DNA from: Asparagopsis taxiformis
Lineage: Eukaryota > Rhodophyta > Florideophyceae > Bonnemaisoniales > Bonnemaisoniaceae
DNA length: 64,000 nucleotides
NCBI GenBank assembly: GCA_030407315.1
Contig: JALQPE010002272.1
Location: 23,635-87,634, forward strand
Reading direction: 5' to 3'
Both the position numbers and the translations under genes were made by a program. The notes beneath the pieces were generated by a model. That model was given only the letters and a program-made list of their open reading frames with translations. It did no database searches and was not told the origin of the DNA. Numbering within the stretch: the first letter of the stretch is position 1; each line of letters opens with the position of its first letter. This document shows positions 12,124-21,432 of this stretch, in pieces.

Positions 12124-12606
12124 ATGAAGGCAACCGCTGTAATCCAACGCGCCAGTCAAGCGATCGCCAACTCCAATTCATCGCGTCTCGTCGAGGAGGC
12201 TGCGAAACGCATATCGGCTGCAGACATGAAAAAGCGACCGCGAGGCCTGCGAAAATATGCAAACTTGATGGTTGTTGGGGTGGCATCAGTGATTGCCACC
12301 AATTCGTTGCAAAGAAGATATGAACACGACGAGTACAAAAGCCTTGCCGAAGCGCGTCTGGAACGCATGCAGAAAGAGCGCGACGAGGCACGGCAGGCAT
12401 TGGCCGATCTGCGTACCGCTCTTGTCGATTCTAGTGCTGAAGGCGTTACAGCTGTTGATGCAATTCGAGCGAGGGGTCAGGCCGGTTTCGACAGAAAGGT
12501 CGAGGTTCTTCAACAGTGGATCCAATCATCGTTTACTATTGTTGCACGCGATGATTCTGCGCAAGACACAGACAATAGCACTGACGTCAAACCGAAGCTC
12601 GTGTGA
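12124..12606 (+). CDS. Hypothetical small membrane/coiled-coil protein
   Basis: 160 aa from the ATG at 12124 (context AACATGA); an open upstream extension to 11914 is not used. A hydrophobic segment at about residues 50-68 (YANLMVVGVASVIATNS) could span a membrane once. It is followed by a strongly helical charged region (residues 70-125: EARLERMQKERDEARQAL) typical of a coiled coil. The N-terminal 45 residues are basic and amphipathic, so mitochondrial or plastid import is conceivable. No family is recognised. It is convergent with the next small membrane-protein gene, 150 bp away. Confidence 0.6.
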   Translation: MKATAVIQRASQAIANSNSSRLVEEAAKRISAADMKKRPRGLRKYANLMVVGVASVIATNSLQRRYEHDEYKSLAEARLERMQKERDEARQALADLRTALVDSSAEGVTAVDAIRARGQAGFDRKVEVLQQWIQSSFTIVARDDSAQDTDNSTDVKPKLV

Positions 12607-12756
12607 TTGCAGTGCATATATTGATATAGAGCTGTTGAGTTTTAAGATATGTAAATTGGTTCAGTCCGATAGATATCGATTTTTATTTTACAAGAACGAT
12701 CCATACAACGCAATGTGTGTTCTAGCCAGCGCAACTGCTTCACCCAAGTAGATATC

Positions 12757-13173
12757 TCAGGTGTTGCTGCGGGAGTTGGTAGTAGGCTGTTCCTTTTGAG
12801 CTGAAGCCAATTTATCCTTTTCCATTAGTTTGGGATGCCACATGACGCCAGGTAATTTGAGTTGATTCTTTTTGTATTTCGCATTGGGATCATCGCTTGA
12901 ATCGCCAGATTGAGGCTTGATGCTATCAAACATGACTGCGAGAGCATTCTTGCTATGGCTGGCATATCGGGCTGATTCTTTATCCTTCTTGATCACGTTC
13001 TCAATTTGTTGCTTTGACGCTTCCGATGATGTTGACGTCGCCATCTGAGTGGCTTTCCCGACAGCATAACCTCCGGCTGTCGTAACTGCAACAAAAGTAA
13101 GCATGATTCGCGGGTTTCGTGTTGCAGACACAATTGCGCGCCAAAGCGCAGATTTTTCGTACAGGAGAGCCAT
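12757..13173 (-). CDS. Hypothetical small membrane protein
   Basis: 138 aa from the ATG at 13173. A hydrophobic segment at about residues 22-42 (IMLTFVAVTTAGGYAVGKA) with small residues looks like a single membrane span. The rest is hydrophilic and Lys/Ser-rich, ending PGVMWHPKLMEKDKLA. A short N-terminus before the span suggests insertion into an organelle or ER membrane. I do not recognise the family. The gene is convergent with the 160-aa membrane/coiled-coil gene and divergent from SLX1, with 333 bp between starts. That gap includes a CGGCT-type short tandem run near 13375-13400. Confidence 0.6.
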   Translation of the reverse strand: MALLYEKSALWRAIVSATRNPRIMLTFVAVTTAGGYAVGKATQMATSTSSEASKQQIENVIKKDKESARYASHSKNALAVMFDSIKPQSGDSSDDPNAKYKKNQLKLPGVMWHPKLMEKDKLASAQKEQPTTNSRSNT

Positions 13174-13506
13174 GATGAGTCACACAGGAGCAGGAGACGT
13201 TGGCGAGGCAGTGTTGTAGGTATCACATCACTCAATTGTAGCGGACATAACTTCGCAGGCGCTGTCCAGTTGTTCACCTCAGAAAATTTCTCGATTTGGC
13301 CTTGAAAGCATGGTGCTTACAGCTATTTGACACGTGTATGACACGTACACGTGGTACAGTATGTCAGCATCGGCTCGGCTCGGCTCTGCTCGGCTTGGCA
13401 TTGAATTTGAATTGGGCAATCATCCAATGCGGATGGCGTACTCTACCGCTCCGTGAAGTATCGGTACCTTTCAACAATGTGTCAAGCTTGACATTCAACT
13501 CCACAA

Positions 13507-14415
13507 ATGTCACAGTCTAGCTCATCTGCATCGTCTCAATCCGAAACGCACAGCCAGGAAACATCTCATTCCGAAGCTGCCGACGTCGCCGGCTCTCAGC
13601 GCTTTCTCGGCTGCTACTTGCTGGTATCCCGTTCCAAGCTGCCAGCCGCAGTTGGCAAGACCTATGTTGGCTTCACGGTCGATCCACCACGTCGAATAAA
13701 GCAGCACAATGGCATAACCAAAAGCGGCGGAGCTAGACGAACCAGCAAACATCGTCCGTGGGATATGGTGGCAGTGATACATGGCTTTCGTACAAAAACA
13801 CAAGCTTTACAGTTTGAATGGGCGTGGCAACACCCTTTTAAATGTAACGCTCTGCAACTACACTTTGATCGACCCGATGCGATGGCATTGCCATCTGGGA
13901 AACGCAACTCCGTATTTGGACGCTTGAAAAGTCTTTCCGCACTAGTCTCTATTCCCCCGTGGTCATTCTGCCCGTTGACTTTGACGATTTGCGCGCCACG
14001 CCAACATTGGGATGAATTTTCAATACAGTCGCTGACTTTCCCCAAACCATTTCGTGTTACATTCAGCGCTCTTGATACCCTCTGTGCTTCGGTTGCTTCG
14101 TACGACTATCGGCATCCATGCGACTCGGTGATGCCACGTCAATTACCAAATAAAGACAGTGGTTGTTTTCTATGTAAGCAGCCAGTTGAATATCCTAACC
14201 TTTCATCTTCTCGTTCATCTAGAAAATTGACTCATTGTGCACACTGTGGCGCCATTTCCCATCTGGCCTGTATGGCGACTTGTCGCATCGCAACCGAAAT
14301 CAACGCGGCTGAACGACTACTGCCGGTTGAAGTGCAGTGTAAACTGTGCAAAGGTTTGATGCACTGGTCGAGAGTGGTTCGTTTGTCACGCGCTTTGGAA
14401 AGTGATGATGATTAA
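13507..14415 (+). CDS. SLX1: SLX1 structure-specific endonuclease subunit (GIY-YIG)
   Basis: 302 aa from the ATG at 13507. The N-terminal ~30 residues are Ser-rich. A GIY-YIG nuclease domain follows at about 35-120: FLGCYLL aligns with the first strand, KTYVGFTVDPPRRIKQHNG carries the second YxG and the catalytic Arg, and FEWAWQH carries the metal-binding Glu. The C-terminus (about 215-290) has the Slx1 zinc-binding RING/PHD-like fold: CFLCKQPVE, HCAHCGAISHLACM, VQCKLCKGLMHW. This architecture is specific to Slx1, which with Slx4 cuts branched DNA such as Holliday junctions and 5' flaps. No intron. Convergent with RFC5, with only 96 bp between stops. Confidence 0.92.
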   Translation: MSQSSSSASSQSETHSQETSHSEAADVAGSQRFLGCYLLVSRSKLPAAVGKTYVGFTVDPPRRIKQHNGITKSGGARRTSKHRPWDMVAVIHGFRTKTQALQFEWAWQHPFKCNALQLHFDRPDAMALPSGKRNSVFGRLKSLSALVSIPPWSFCPLTLTICAPRQHWDEFSIQSLTFPKPFRVTFSALDTLCASVASYDYRHPCDSVMPRQLPNKDSGCFLCKQPVEYPNLSSSRSSRKLTHCAHCGAISHLACMATCRIATEINAAERLLPVEVQCKLCKGLMHWSRVVRLSRALESDDD

Positions 14416-14511
14416 TTGACGTGCAATAGACTTGCACTGCATGTGACAACCCGCTGCAAAGGAAGAGACCGCGTCCCCAAACAGTACACATTCTGTTACA
14501 TTTGTTCAGCA

Positions 14512-15618
14512 TCAAGATGCCATAGCATCAAATGCGACAGCGGAGGCAAATTTGCAACATCCCACAAGCGCAGCCAAGTTCATCTTCTCCGATCCACCAA
14601 CAGACAAACGATGTTCAATGTTGGCCAATGCTTCATACACATACATTTTTGCTGTGCGGGGGAGTTCAGAGTTAGTGACATGCGGAAGGAGCTCGCTCAC
14701 GATATCATTCAGAGCGAGTCCCTTGTCCGTTTTCAGGGATCTGACTTTTGAGCAACAGGTTGTATAGTCATCCTGCATAAGCCACTCCCAAAGTACCTTG
14801 ATATCACTGGGATGAGGGGCGCCTGTATTGGTATACACAGAATCTGCAGTAACAGAGGGTGAGCCGGTTGCAATGGCAGCCATATGACTTGATTGCAAGA
14901 CATTGATAATGCGTCGCATATCACCCTTGCCAAGATCAAGCAAGGCGTCCAGGCCATCTGGCTGGAGGTCGACGCCTTCCAATTTGGCAATTTCAGAGAC
15001 GCGGAGACGGACATCTTGAGCTGGCAACGGACCGAATCTGAATTTTGTGCAACGTGATTGTAGAGCTGGGATGATTTTGTTCACATAGTTGCAAATAATA
15101 CAGAATCTTGTGTTTGCTGCATACTTCTCAACCACTCGACGTAATGCCATTTGAGCAGCAGATGTCATTGCGTCAGCTTCGTCGAGAATGATCAATTTGA
15201 CACCGGAAGAGAATATGCGGCGAGTTGAAGCAAAGTCTCGTATTTGTTCGCGGACAACATTGATTCCGCGGTCATCAGAAGCGTTGAGTTCGAGAACCAT
15301 TGCTTTAAAGGATGAACCGTACATCTGCTTTGCACAAGCGAGAATAGTTGAGGTTTTGCCAGTACCTGGTGGACCACAGAATAATAGATGCGGAAGACGA
15401 TTATTGGAGATCAAGGTTTGAAGGGTTGCGATGATCTCCTGATGAGACAGTAATTGATCAAGACCAGCTGGTCGATATTTCTCAATCCACATCAGGGTGT
15501 TTGTCGATTGGGGCTTGGATGGCAGTTTTGATTTTTCCGCTTCTGTCTTGGAGGGCTGTGGCTTTTCCACTGGCTCTATCTCCATGACATCGGGTTCTTC
15601 TGAGGCGGGGGGTGACAT
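14512..15618 (-). CDS. RFC5: Replication factor C small subunit (human RFC5 / yeast Rfc3 orthologue)
   Basis: 368 aa from the ATG at 15618 (AAAATGTC context); the six codons before it begin with GTG. After a ~45-residue acidic/basic leader the AAA+ clamp-loader fold starts at WIEKYRPAGLDQLLSHQ. Walker A is GPPGTGKTSTI, followed by VLELNASDDRGI. Walker B is LIILDEADAM, the SRC box is LQSRCTKFRFGPL, and sensor 2 is near GDMRRIINVLQ. The C-terminal collar domain (VYTNTGAPHPSDI, IEHRLSVGGSEKMNL) matches the RFC5 subgroup rather than RFC2 or RFC4. It loads PCNA as part of the RFC pentamer. Intronless. Confidence 0.93.
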   Translation of the reverse strand: MSPPASEEPDVMEIEPVEKPQPSKTEAEKSKLPSKPQSTNTLMWIEKYRPAGLDQLLSHQEIIATLQTLISNNRLPHLLFCGPPGTGKTSTILACAKQMYGSSFKAMVLELNASDDRGINVVREQIRDFASTRRIFSSGVKLIILDEADAMTSAAQMALRRVVEKYAANTRFCIICNYVNKIIPALQSRCTKFRFGPLPAQDVRLRVSEIAKLEGVDLQPDGLDALLDLGKGDMRRIINVLQSSHMAAIATGSPSVTADSVYTNTGAPHPSDIKVLWEWLMQDDYTTCCSKVRSLKTDKGLALNDIVSELLPHVTNSELPRTAKMYVYEALANIEHRLSVGGSEKMNLAALVGCCKFASAVAFDAMAS

Positions 15619-16029
15619 TTTGAGGATCGTGAGCACTGTTGTAAAAAAGTTGAGCTTTCGTTGGTGCGACCGGGACAGGATGTTGAGCGAAGGAGGGTCG
15701 AATTAAGGGTGGATCACGCTGTGTACGAAGCGTTCAGAAAAGGTTGTTGAGCTTCGGGTTGGCGAAATTTTATTTGTAATTTAATAACCTATTCGATTTC
15801 CCGCCAACTGCACTCGTGGACAACGAAGGGTATGGGCTTGGTCTCTGGAAATGTATAGCGTACCCATGCGAATGCTCACGCGATAAATCCTCTGACCATC
15901 CCTCTCCGATCACAAGTTCCTAACCTTAGTATAGCGGAGATGACGGTGTGCGCTGCAGTTGTTGGTTCATCTGTTCCTTCAGACGACATTGTACTCAATG
16001 GCAGTTTGTGACAACAACATACGACAGTG

Positions 16030-16534
16030 TCATTTACTATCCTCGTTATTGTCTAGAGAAGAGTCAGTAAACACGCAGCGTCCAATCTTCATGAGGGCCA
16101 TCCGCAGAGCTCCCGATCTTGCATACGCGACCGTCTCTGTTGCGCCACCAATCAAAACTTTGTCCACGAATACACGCGGTACAGTTGCTTCGCCCGTCAT
16201 TCGTTGTAACACGACTTGAACCTCTTTTGCCACTTCCGTGGGCAACGAGCCGTCATCCAATTCAATAACTGCTGCGCCAGGTACAGTACATCCTGCAGTT
16301 TTCAAACGGTGTGTTTCCTGTGATAGCGTTCTTTTCGCTGCTTCGCAATATCCGCATGTGGTCTTACTGAACACCTGCAAGAACACAGTTTCACACAAAA
16401 AATGTCAGTATGCCAAAACTTCCAATGCTGTCTTGGTGATATGTTAAGCGTACCACTACCTTATTTTCCTCAATTGCTTTCTCTACGATATCCTCCGCCA
16501 CGCTGAGGGCAGGTTTCGTAGCAGTGTTTCCCAT
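16030..16534 (-). CDS. Glutaredoxin, two exons (joined 16454-16534 and 16030-16374)
   Basis: Exon 1 (81 bp) encodes MGNTATKPALSVAEDIVEK and eight more residues; exon 2 encodes VFSKTTCGYCEAAKR onward, 141 aa in total. The intron 16375-16453 (79 bp, GTACGC...TTGCAG) joins in frame to give ENKVV-VFSKTTCGYC, exactly the expected beta strand and active site. The CGYC motif is a variant of CPYC and resembles class I dithiol glutaredoxins. TVPRVFVDKVLIGG has the cis-Pro and glutathione-binding loop. There is a 20-residue insertion before the second strand and an acidic tail. It reduces protein or glutathione mixed disulfides. The Gly after the second residue (MGNTATK) could be myristoylated. It is divergent from the FHY1-like gene, sharing a 320-bp promoter region. 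Confidence 0.88.
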
Positions 16535-16853
16535 TGTACGACAAAGCAACAGCGCTATGTTAACTAAATTGGGTCGAGTACATGCAACAAATTTATCCAC
16601 TGATACAAACGCCGATATCATACATACAGTATATGGGACACTTGTAGGTACGAGGTCACTGGCAGATAAATTAAACTGCGTCTCTGATGCGAGTACAACC
16701 CCAGCGTTTCCTTCATCCTTCCAATTGCCTTTCTCGCGCAATTTCTCACCAATCACAATCACAACCCTGCAGCTGTATCACTTGGTCGATTGGTTTACAG
16801 CTACTCTTTAACCGCAGAATACCATTTCAGTAGTGACAACCTTCACGTCCGGT

Positions 16854-17579
16854 ATGGTGCTGAGCATAGCCTTCGCAGTTGTCGGCGTTCCAAATTCCCG
16901 AGCGTACCGTCGTCGTACAATGACATGTCGCATCACACGTACACCAGTAGCTCCGGTTCTCATTACCGATATTTTGGATACAATTGTAGTTGACCCTTTC
17001 TTCAATGGAATGGCATCCCATTTCGGCTTTAGTCAGTTTGATGCCTTTCTCAAAGCCAAGACGCCGAACTTATGGATCCAATTTGAAAGGGGGGAAATAG
17101 AAGAGAATATGCTTGCCGATAACTTCTTCCGAGACGGCCGAAAGATTGATGTCGATGCGCTTAAACAATTTCTCAAAAACAGTTACCATCTCGTGCCTGG
17201 CGTAGATGACATGCTGTTCGCTCTCAGAGGTGCTGGAATTGAAATTCATGCCTGCACAAACTATCCTATCTGGGCTGATTTGGTCGAAGATGCTCTGCAG
17301 CTTGAGAGCACTTTCGGACTCAAGTGGACGTTTGTGAGTGCAAGAGAAGGCTGTCGGAAACCAGAAAAACGCGCTTATCTGCGAACAGCAGAGAAAGCCC
17401 AGGTCGACGCTTCAGACTGCATTCTTCTTGACGACAAAAAGGTAAATTGTGACGGAGCCATTGAGGCCGGGTACAGGACCGCGATTCATTTCCAAAACGC
17501 CAATCAAGCGATGGAGCAACTTGAGAAAGTCTACGCTGACGCCGGCGTTACTTTGCAGTTCAATTCATCTTGCAGTTAA
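16854..17579 (+). CDS. HAD phosphatase resembling plastid FMN hydrolase (FHY1)
   Basis: 241 aa from the first true ATG (16854); the frame opens 21 bp earlier with GTG. The N-terminal ~30 residues are hydrophobic then basic (RAYRRRTMTCR), consistent with a plastid or mitochondrial transit peptide. HAD motifs follow in order: motif I ITDILDTIVVDPFF, motif II HACTNYPIW, motif III CRKPEKRAY, motif IV ILLDDKKVN. The phrases DILDTIV-DPFF, FERGEIEE and TNYPIW are those of the land-plant FHY1 group, which hydrolyses FMN to riboflavin in chloroplasts. Note the lysines after the acidic motif IV pair. Substrate assignment is by resemblance only; another small phosphoester is possible. Convergent with the PP2A subunit gene. 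Confidence 0.8.
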   Translation: MVLSIAFAVVGVPNSRAYRRRTMTCRITRTPVAPVLITDILDTIVVDPFFNGMASHFGFSQFDAFLKAKTPNLWIQFERGEIEENMLADNFFRDGRKIDVDALKQFLKNSYHLVPGVDDMLFALRGAGIEIHACTNYPIWADLVEDALQLESTFGLKWTFVSAREGCRKPEKRAYLRTAEKAQVDASDCILLDDKKVNCDGAIEAGYRTAIHFQNANQAMEQLEKVYADAGVTLQFNSSCS

Positions 17580-17887
17580 ATTTACTATCTGTGGAGAACA
17601 CGCTTTTGCTCAGGTTGACACACTTTACATTAAGCCGATTTCCTCTAAGAGTAGGCTATATTCAAGGGCCATGTTGTCACAATTCGGCGAGGCATATTGC
17701 AGACTTGTTAACTGCACATAACTCTTCAGGATGACATACATATGTTAGCCTTGAGGTTGCAACAACATTGTGTTAATTGTAAGTACAAAATACGTCCAGT
17801 TCGGTACATACTTAGTTTGCAACGCAAACTCGTGACACATCCCCCGTGCACCGAGATATTTGCAATCGTTATGTACCCTGGCGTAGA

Positions 17888-20800
17888 TTAAAATGGCGCT
17901 TCCCCAGCTATCAACGGATTCGATGCCTCTCCCACGTCTTCCCATGATTCATCTTCCTCGCCCTCTTCTTCTGCACTCAATCGCAAGTACTCCAGAGCTG
18001 CAAACCTGTCCCAGTCTGTCAGCTCAGGCGTTGCGTGCTCCTGGCGAATTTGCAGTGGGTCCCTCGCCTCAATTGCGAAAAACTTGTTGAGGTTGAACAG
18101 AACATTGAAAAAGTTGCCCGCTAATCGGCAACGTTTCAAATCTCGCCGCCTGATGACAGGCGGATTCACACTCGGTTTGATCATGTCGAGAAGTTGACAG
18201 AGAATATCTCTGATTTGAACTGGTTCATGACCAAAACATTCCATCCTGTGCAATTGTTCCTTGTAGAAAAACTCCATGTCATACATAGTTATTAGGCCAT
18301 CGCCATCCATATCCACACAACGAAACCAATAATCAATTGCAGTATCACTGGTTTTGTCTTCCTCGCTCAAACAAAACCAAATGAAGTCTGTGTAAGACAT
18401 AAACCCAGGATTGTCAGGCGAATCCAATGGTCGAGCGTAACCACCAAATATTCGATCAACGATGCGATATGTCAAAGAATGCCCACCATAGCGCATGAGG
18501 TCTTCTCGATCAATTTGCAGATCATGGTTGGCGTCCAATTCCCAAAAGCGACAATAAAGAACATAAAAGTGTTCGTAGCTGAAGTACTTTCGTTCTCGGT
18601 TGATGTCTTCCTCCTCATCTACAACCATGAGCGTATCGAGTAGCTTTGAACGATTGATGTCCTGCAGGGTAAGCCTGCCATTGTGCTGACGAGTACAGCC
18701 AAAGTATATCCTCTCGATAACAGTTTCGGAGTATCTTTGCTGAAATTCTGGAGTTGCGTGCAAAAACGCCAATCCCTGGTGACACATCAGCAATGCTCGG
18801 AGAAGAGGCTTGAAGTCATTGGGTATCAAGTAGTTGCGCTTGGCTCCTGGCTCCAGTAAAGCGAAAAACAAGCGAGCTTCTTTTGTGCGACCAGCACACA
18901 TCGCATTATAATATGCGACGAACTGAACTTCTGATATCACCTCCCCTGCAGTTTCCACAGGTTGAGTCCTGGGATTTTCTAGAGGGGCGCTAGCTTCGGG
19001 CACAGAAGCACCCGAAGTTATACCTTGATCACGAGATGCTGAATGAAAGCCGTTGGCTTGTTTGTCCTCGGCACTTCGTGAATCTTCAACATCACCCATC
19101 GTTGTATCGGAATTGGCTCCATCGTTTGAATTCTTGTGTCGCTGATTGGCTGCAACACCGTCTCCCTGAAGCTGATCAAAACCAGGATTAGGTGTTTTCC
19201 TAACCGCATCTGGCGAAGTTCGGTTAGTCCCGTCAACCGCCATATCCTGCTTTTCTACAGGAGACATTTTGGCATCAGTCTCGACAGCAGAAGGTGGATA
19301 AAGTTCTTGGATTACATTGAACACAATGCTCGCAAAGTAAGTTGGTAAACCAATAACTTCTACGACAAGTTCGACTATTTCCGATCGAGTTACTCCAGCA
19401 CTATTCTTCTGCGTCCGCTGCGCTTTAAATATCTCACTAGCGGTGTCTCGCTCCCTTTTCTCACGTGCTTCGGCATCTTTGCCACATGGGAAGTAGAATT
19501 TGGGTAAAGTAGTACGCTTCCTAGCTGGTTTGGTCATAGCTGAGTCATCCTTTGTTGGCGGCTTCACATCGTTTGAAGGGGGAGGAGCCGGGGCAGTTCT
19601 CTCGGCATGATCGACCATACCAGACTCGTCCTTAGTTTCCTGCACCATACCTTGCGTAGGTTGAGCGGAATTGGGGGCATTGGCAAGAGATGGTGATGCG
19701 GAAGCAATAGATTGATGAATCGATTTTACGCCTTCTGAATATAGCCCTGCTACCAATGTTGTGGTAGTTGAGTTGACCGTAGAATTGTCCGACACTGGGG
19801 CAGTTTCAGCCTCATGTTGGGAAATGAGTTCAATCGGTTGTGCTTGTGCGTCCGAAGTCGGTTTCAGTGTTTCTGCGCCAGAAGAATACTCTGGCTGCTG
19901 ATTGAGTGAAGGCTGAAGATCGTTGTTCATAGACGGAACAGTCGTCATTTGATCATCTGCAGATTTCTTGGGAGATTCCGGTGGATAATCAATCTTCATT
20001 TGAGTCGGGGAAACATCACCAGTTTGAGGAATGTCCACAACAGCTCTCATGCCAGCAATACCGTCCGCGACACTGTCGAGTGCTTTGCTGTCGGGTACCT
20101 GCTCCGTGTGTGCAGCAACAGTGGGCGAAGATTTGGATGGTTCGTCACTTGTATTGGCGGAAGCGTTGGGGGCTACAGGGGCAGCTTTTTCGGAAGGAGT
20201 GCCCTTGGTGGGTGTTCGCGTCGATTGAATATCTAAAGGAGTCGGAAGTGTTGCGAGAGGGGATGCGGAACCGCTTCGACCGAGATCAAAGTCAGCAGCA
20301 AGCGGGGAATTGAGGGAGGGTCGAAACGGAGATACGGTTGCGGAAGGGGTGGAAGGGGGAGATTTAGGGGAAGAATCTGTATCACCAAATGGGACGTGAG
20401 TGCTGAAGAGACGGGAAACGGGGGAGCCTGGTGTTTGTGTGGCATTAGGTGTTGAAAGTGAAGAGGTTGGGGAGCGCGAAGGGGTGACGGACATGGCTCT
20501 CTCCAAGCGTGTTCGTGTAGCATGAGCGGCTGCCAAGGAATCCGAAGGATTGGCAGTGCGAGCATCGTCTAGGAGGGTATCGAGCCAAATCTTGGACTCT
20601 GGGCGCGCGAGCCACTCGACAAACAGCTGATCGAGCTTGAATTTGGGCCATGCGGTGAGGTCGGAGGAGGTGATGAGCACGACGGGGGGAAGCGGGACGG
20701 TGCGGGACGCGGAGAGAGAGGCATCCAGAATTCGGGGGGATGAAAGAAGCGGGGAGAGAGCATGGGGATTGTGGGGGTCTTGAGCGGGGGAGGTCATTAC

Positions 20801-20899
20801 TGACAAGTCAGGTTCGACTTCCATCATGACATCATCGGAAGCAGGTAGGTCGAGCTGCATAGCTGGGCGAGTGTCATGTTGGGTGGTGTCAATATCCAT
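17888..20899 (-). CDS. Protein phosphatase 2A regulatory subunit B'' (EF-hand type)
   Basis: 1,003 aa from the ATG at 20899, longer than animal PPP2R3 because of a ~400-residue Ser/Pro/Thr-rich disordered region (about 120-520). The conserved part begins LPKFYFPCGK near 495. A second disordered insertion lies at about 585-680, and the B'' core runs from VQFVAYYNAMCAGR to near the C-terminus. Two canonical calcium loops are visible: DANHDLQIDRED and DMDGDGLITMYD, within FWELDANHDL and YWFRCVDMDG. The subunit targets the PP2A A/C dimer to substrates in a calcium-dependent way. The C-terminal tail is acidic (EEEGEEDESWEDVGE). Intronless. Divergent from the DDX20-like gene, convergent with the FHY1-like gene. 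Confidence 0.9.
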   Translation of the reverse strand: MDIDTTQHDTRPAMQLDLPASDDVMMEVEPDLSVMTSPAQDPHNPHALSPLLSSPRILDASLSASRTVPLPPVVLITSSDLTAWPKFKLDQLFVEWLARPESKIWLDTLLDDARTANPSDSLAAAHATRTRLERAMSVTPSRSPTSSLSTPNATQTPGSPVSRLFSTHVPFGDTDSSPKSPPSTPSATVSPFRPSLNSPLAADFDLGRSGSASPLATLPTPLDIQSTRTPTKGTPSEKAAPVAPNASANTSDEPSKSSPTVAAHTEQVPDSKALDSVADGIAGMRAVVDIPQTGDVSPTQMKIDYPPESPKKSADDQMTTVPSMNNDLQPSLNQQPEYSSGAETLKPTSDAQAQPIELISQHEAETAPVSDNSTVNSTTTTLVAGLYSEGVKSIHQSIASASPSLANAPNSAQPTQGMVQETKDESGMVDHAERTAPAPPPSNDVKPPTKDDSAMTKPARKRTTLPKFYFPCGKDAEAREKRERDTASEIFKAQRTQKNSAGVTRSEIVELVVEVIGLPTYFASIVFNVIQELYPPSAVETDAKMSPVEKQDMAVDGTNRTSPDAVRKTPNPGFDQLQGDGVAANQRHKNSNDGANSDTTMGDVEDSRSAEDKQANGFHSASRDQGITSGASVPEASAPLENPRTQPVETAGEVISEVQFVAYYNAMCAGRTKEARLFFALLEPGAKRNYLIPNDFKPLLRALLMCHQGLAFLHATPEFQQRYSETVIERIYFGCTRQHNGRLTLQDINRSKLLDTLMVVDEEEDINRERKYFSYEHFYVLYCRFWELDANHDLQIDREDLMRYGGHSLTYRIVDRIFGGYARPLDSPDNPGFMSYTDFIWFCLSEEDKTSDTAIDYWFRCVDMDGDGLITMYDMEFFYKEQLHRMECFGHEPVQIRDILCQLLDMIKPSVNPPVIRRRDLKRCRLAGNFFNVLFNLNKFFAIEARDPLQIRQEHATPELTDWDRFAALEYLRLSAEEEGEEDESWEDVGEASNPLIAGEAPF

Positions 20900-21308
20900 A
20901 TGTCCTTCGCGCGGCGCGCGCGCGGAGGTGAACGCTGCACCAGGCAGTGGGGCGGGTTTGGTGAGGGCGGAGCGGACGGGCAGTGCGAGAGGGTGGTACG
21001 AAAGGATCGGCGCGGTATAAATGGTGAAAGGATGGGACGCACTGAAGCGGGCTGAGCACGACTCGGCTGGACTGAACTGGACTGGAGTGGGCGGAGCAAC
21101 GCAACGCAGCGCTACGCAACGCTGTGGTATTATTGACTTGGTGAGAGTTTAGTGCACGCGCCACACGAGTGTAGCTGCGCGACGGAGTGTGTAACCATCA
21201 AATTAGCGGCGAACAGCGGCTGTTGCATGTGGCGCAGTTTCGACATGTTTTTCAAAATGTTCGCAATACTTTTTACCCAAAAATCTGCCGCTTGCGAGAT
21301 TCTCGCGC

Positions 21309-21315
21309 TATAAAT
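21309..21315 (+). promoter_or_regulatory. TATA box upstream of the DDX20-like gene
   Basis: TATAAAT in a GC-rich setting. It is 49 bp before the ATG at 21358 and 118 bp before the ATG at 21433. With transcription starting about 30 bp downstream, the second ATG gets a leader of about 90 nt and the first less than 20 nt, which favours 21433. Confidence 0.4.
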
Positions 21316-21432
21316 GGCCTACTGTAATGCTTCCGATCTCGCCCGTCCGCTACTGTAATGTCCGTATATAGGGTTTTCGTCATTTGTTTCTCTCACACTG
21401 CACACACACGTGCGTTGAGTCTTGCTCAAGTT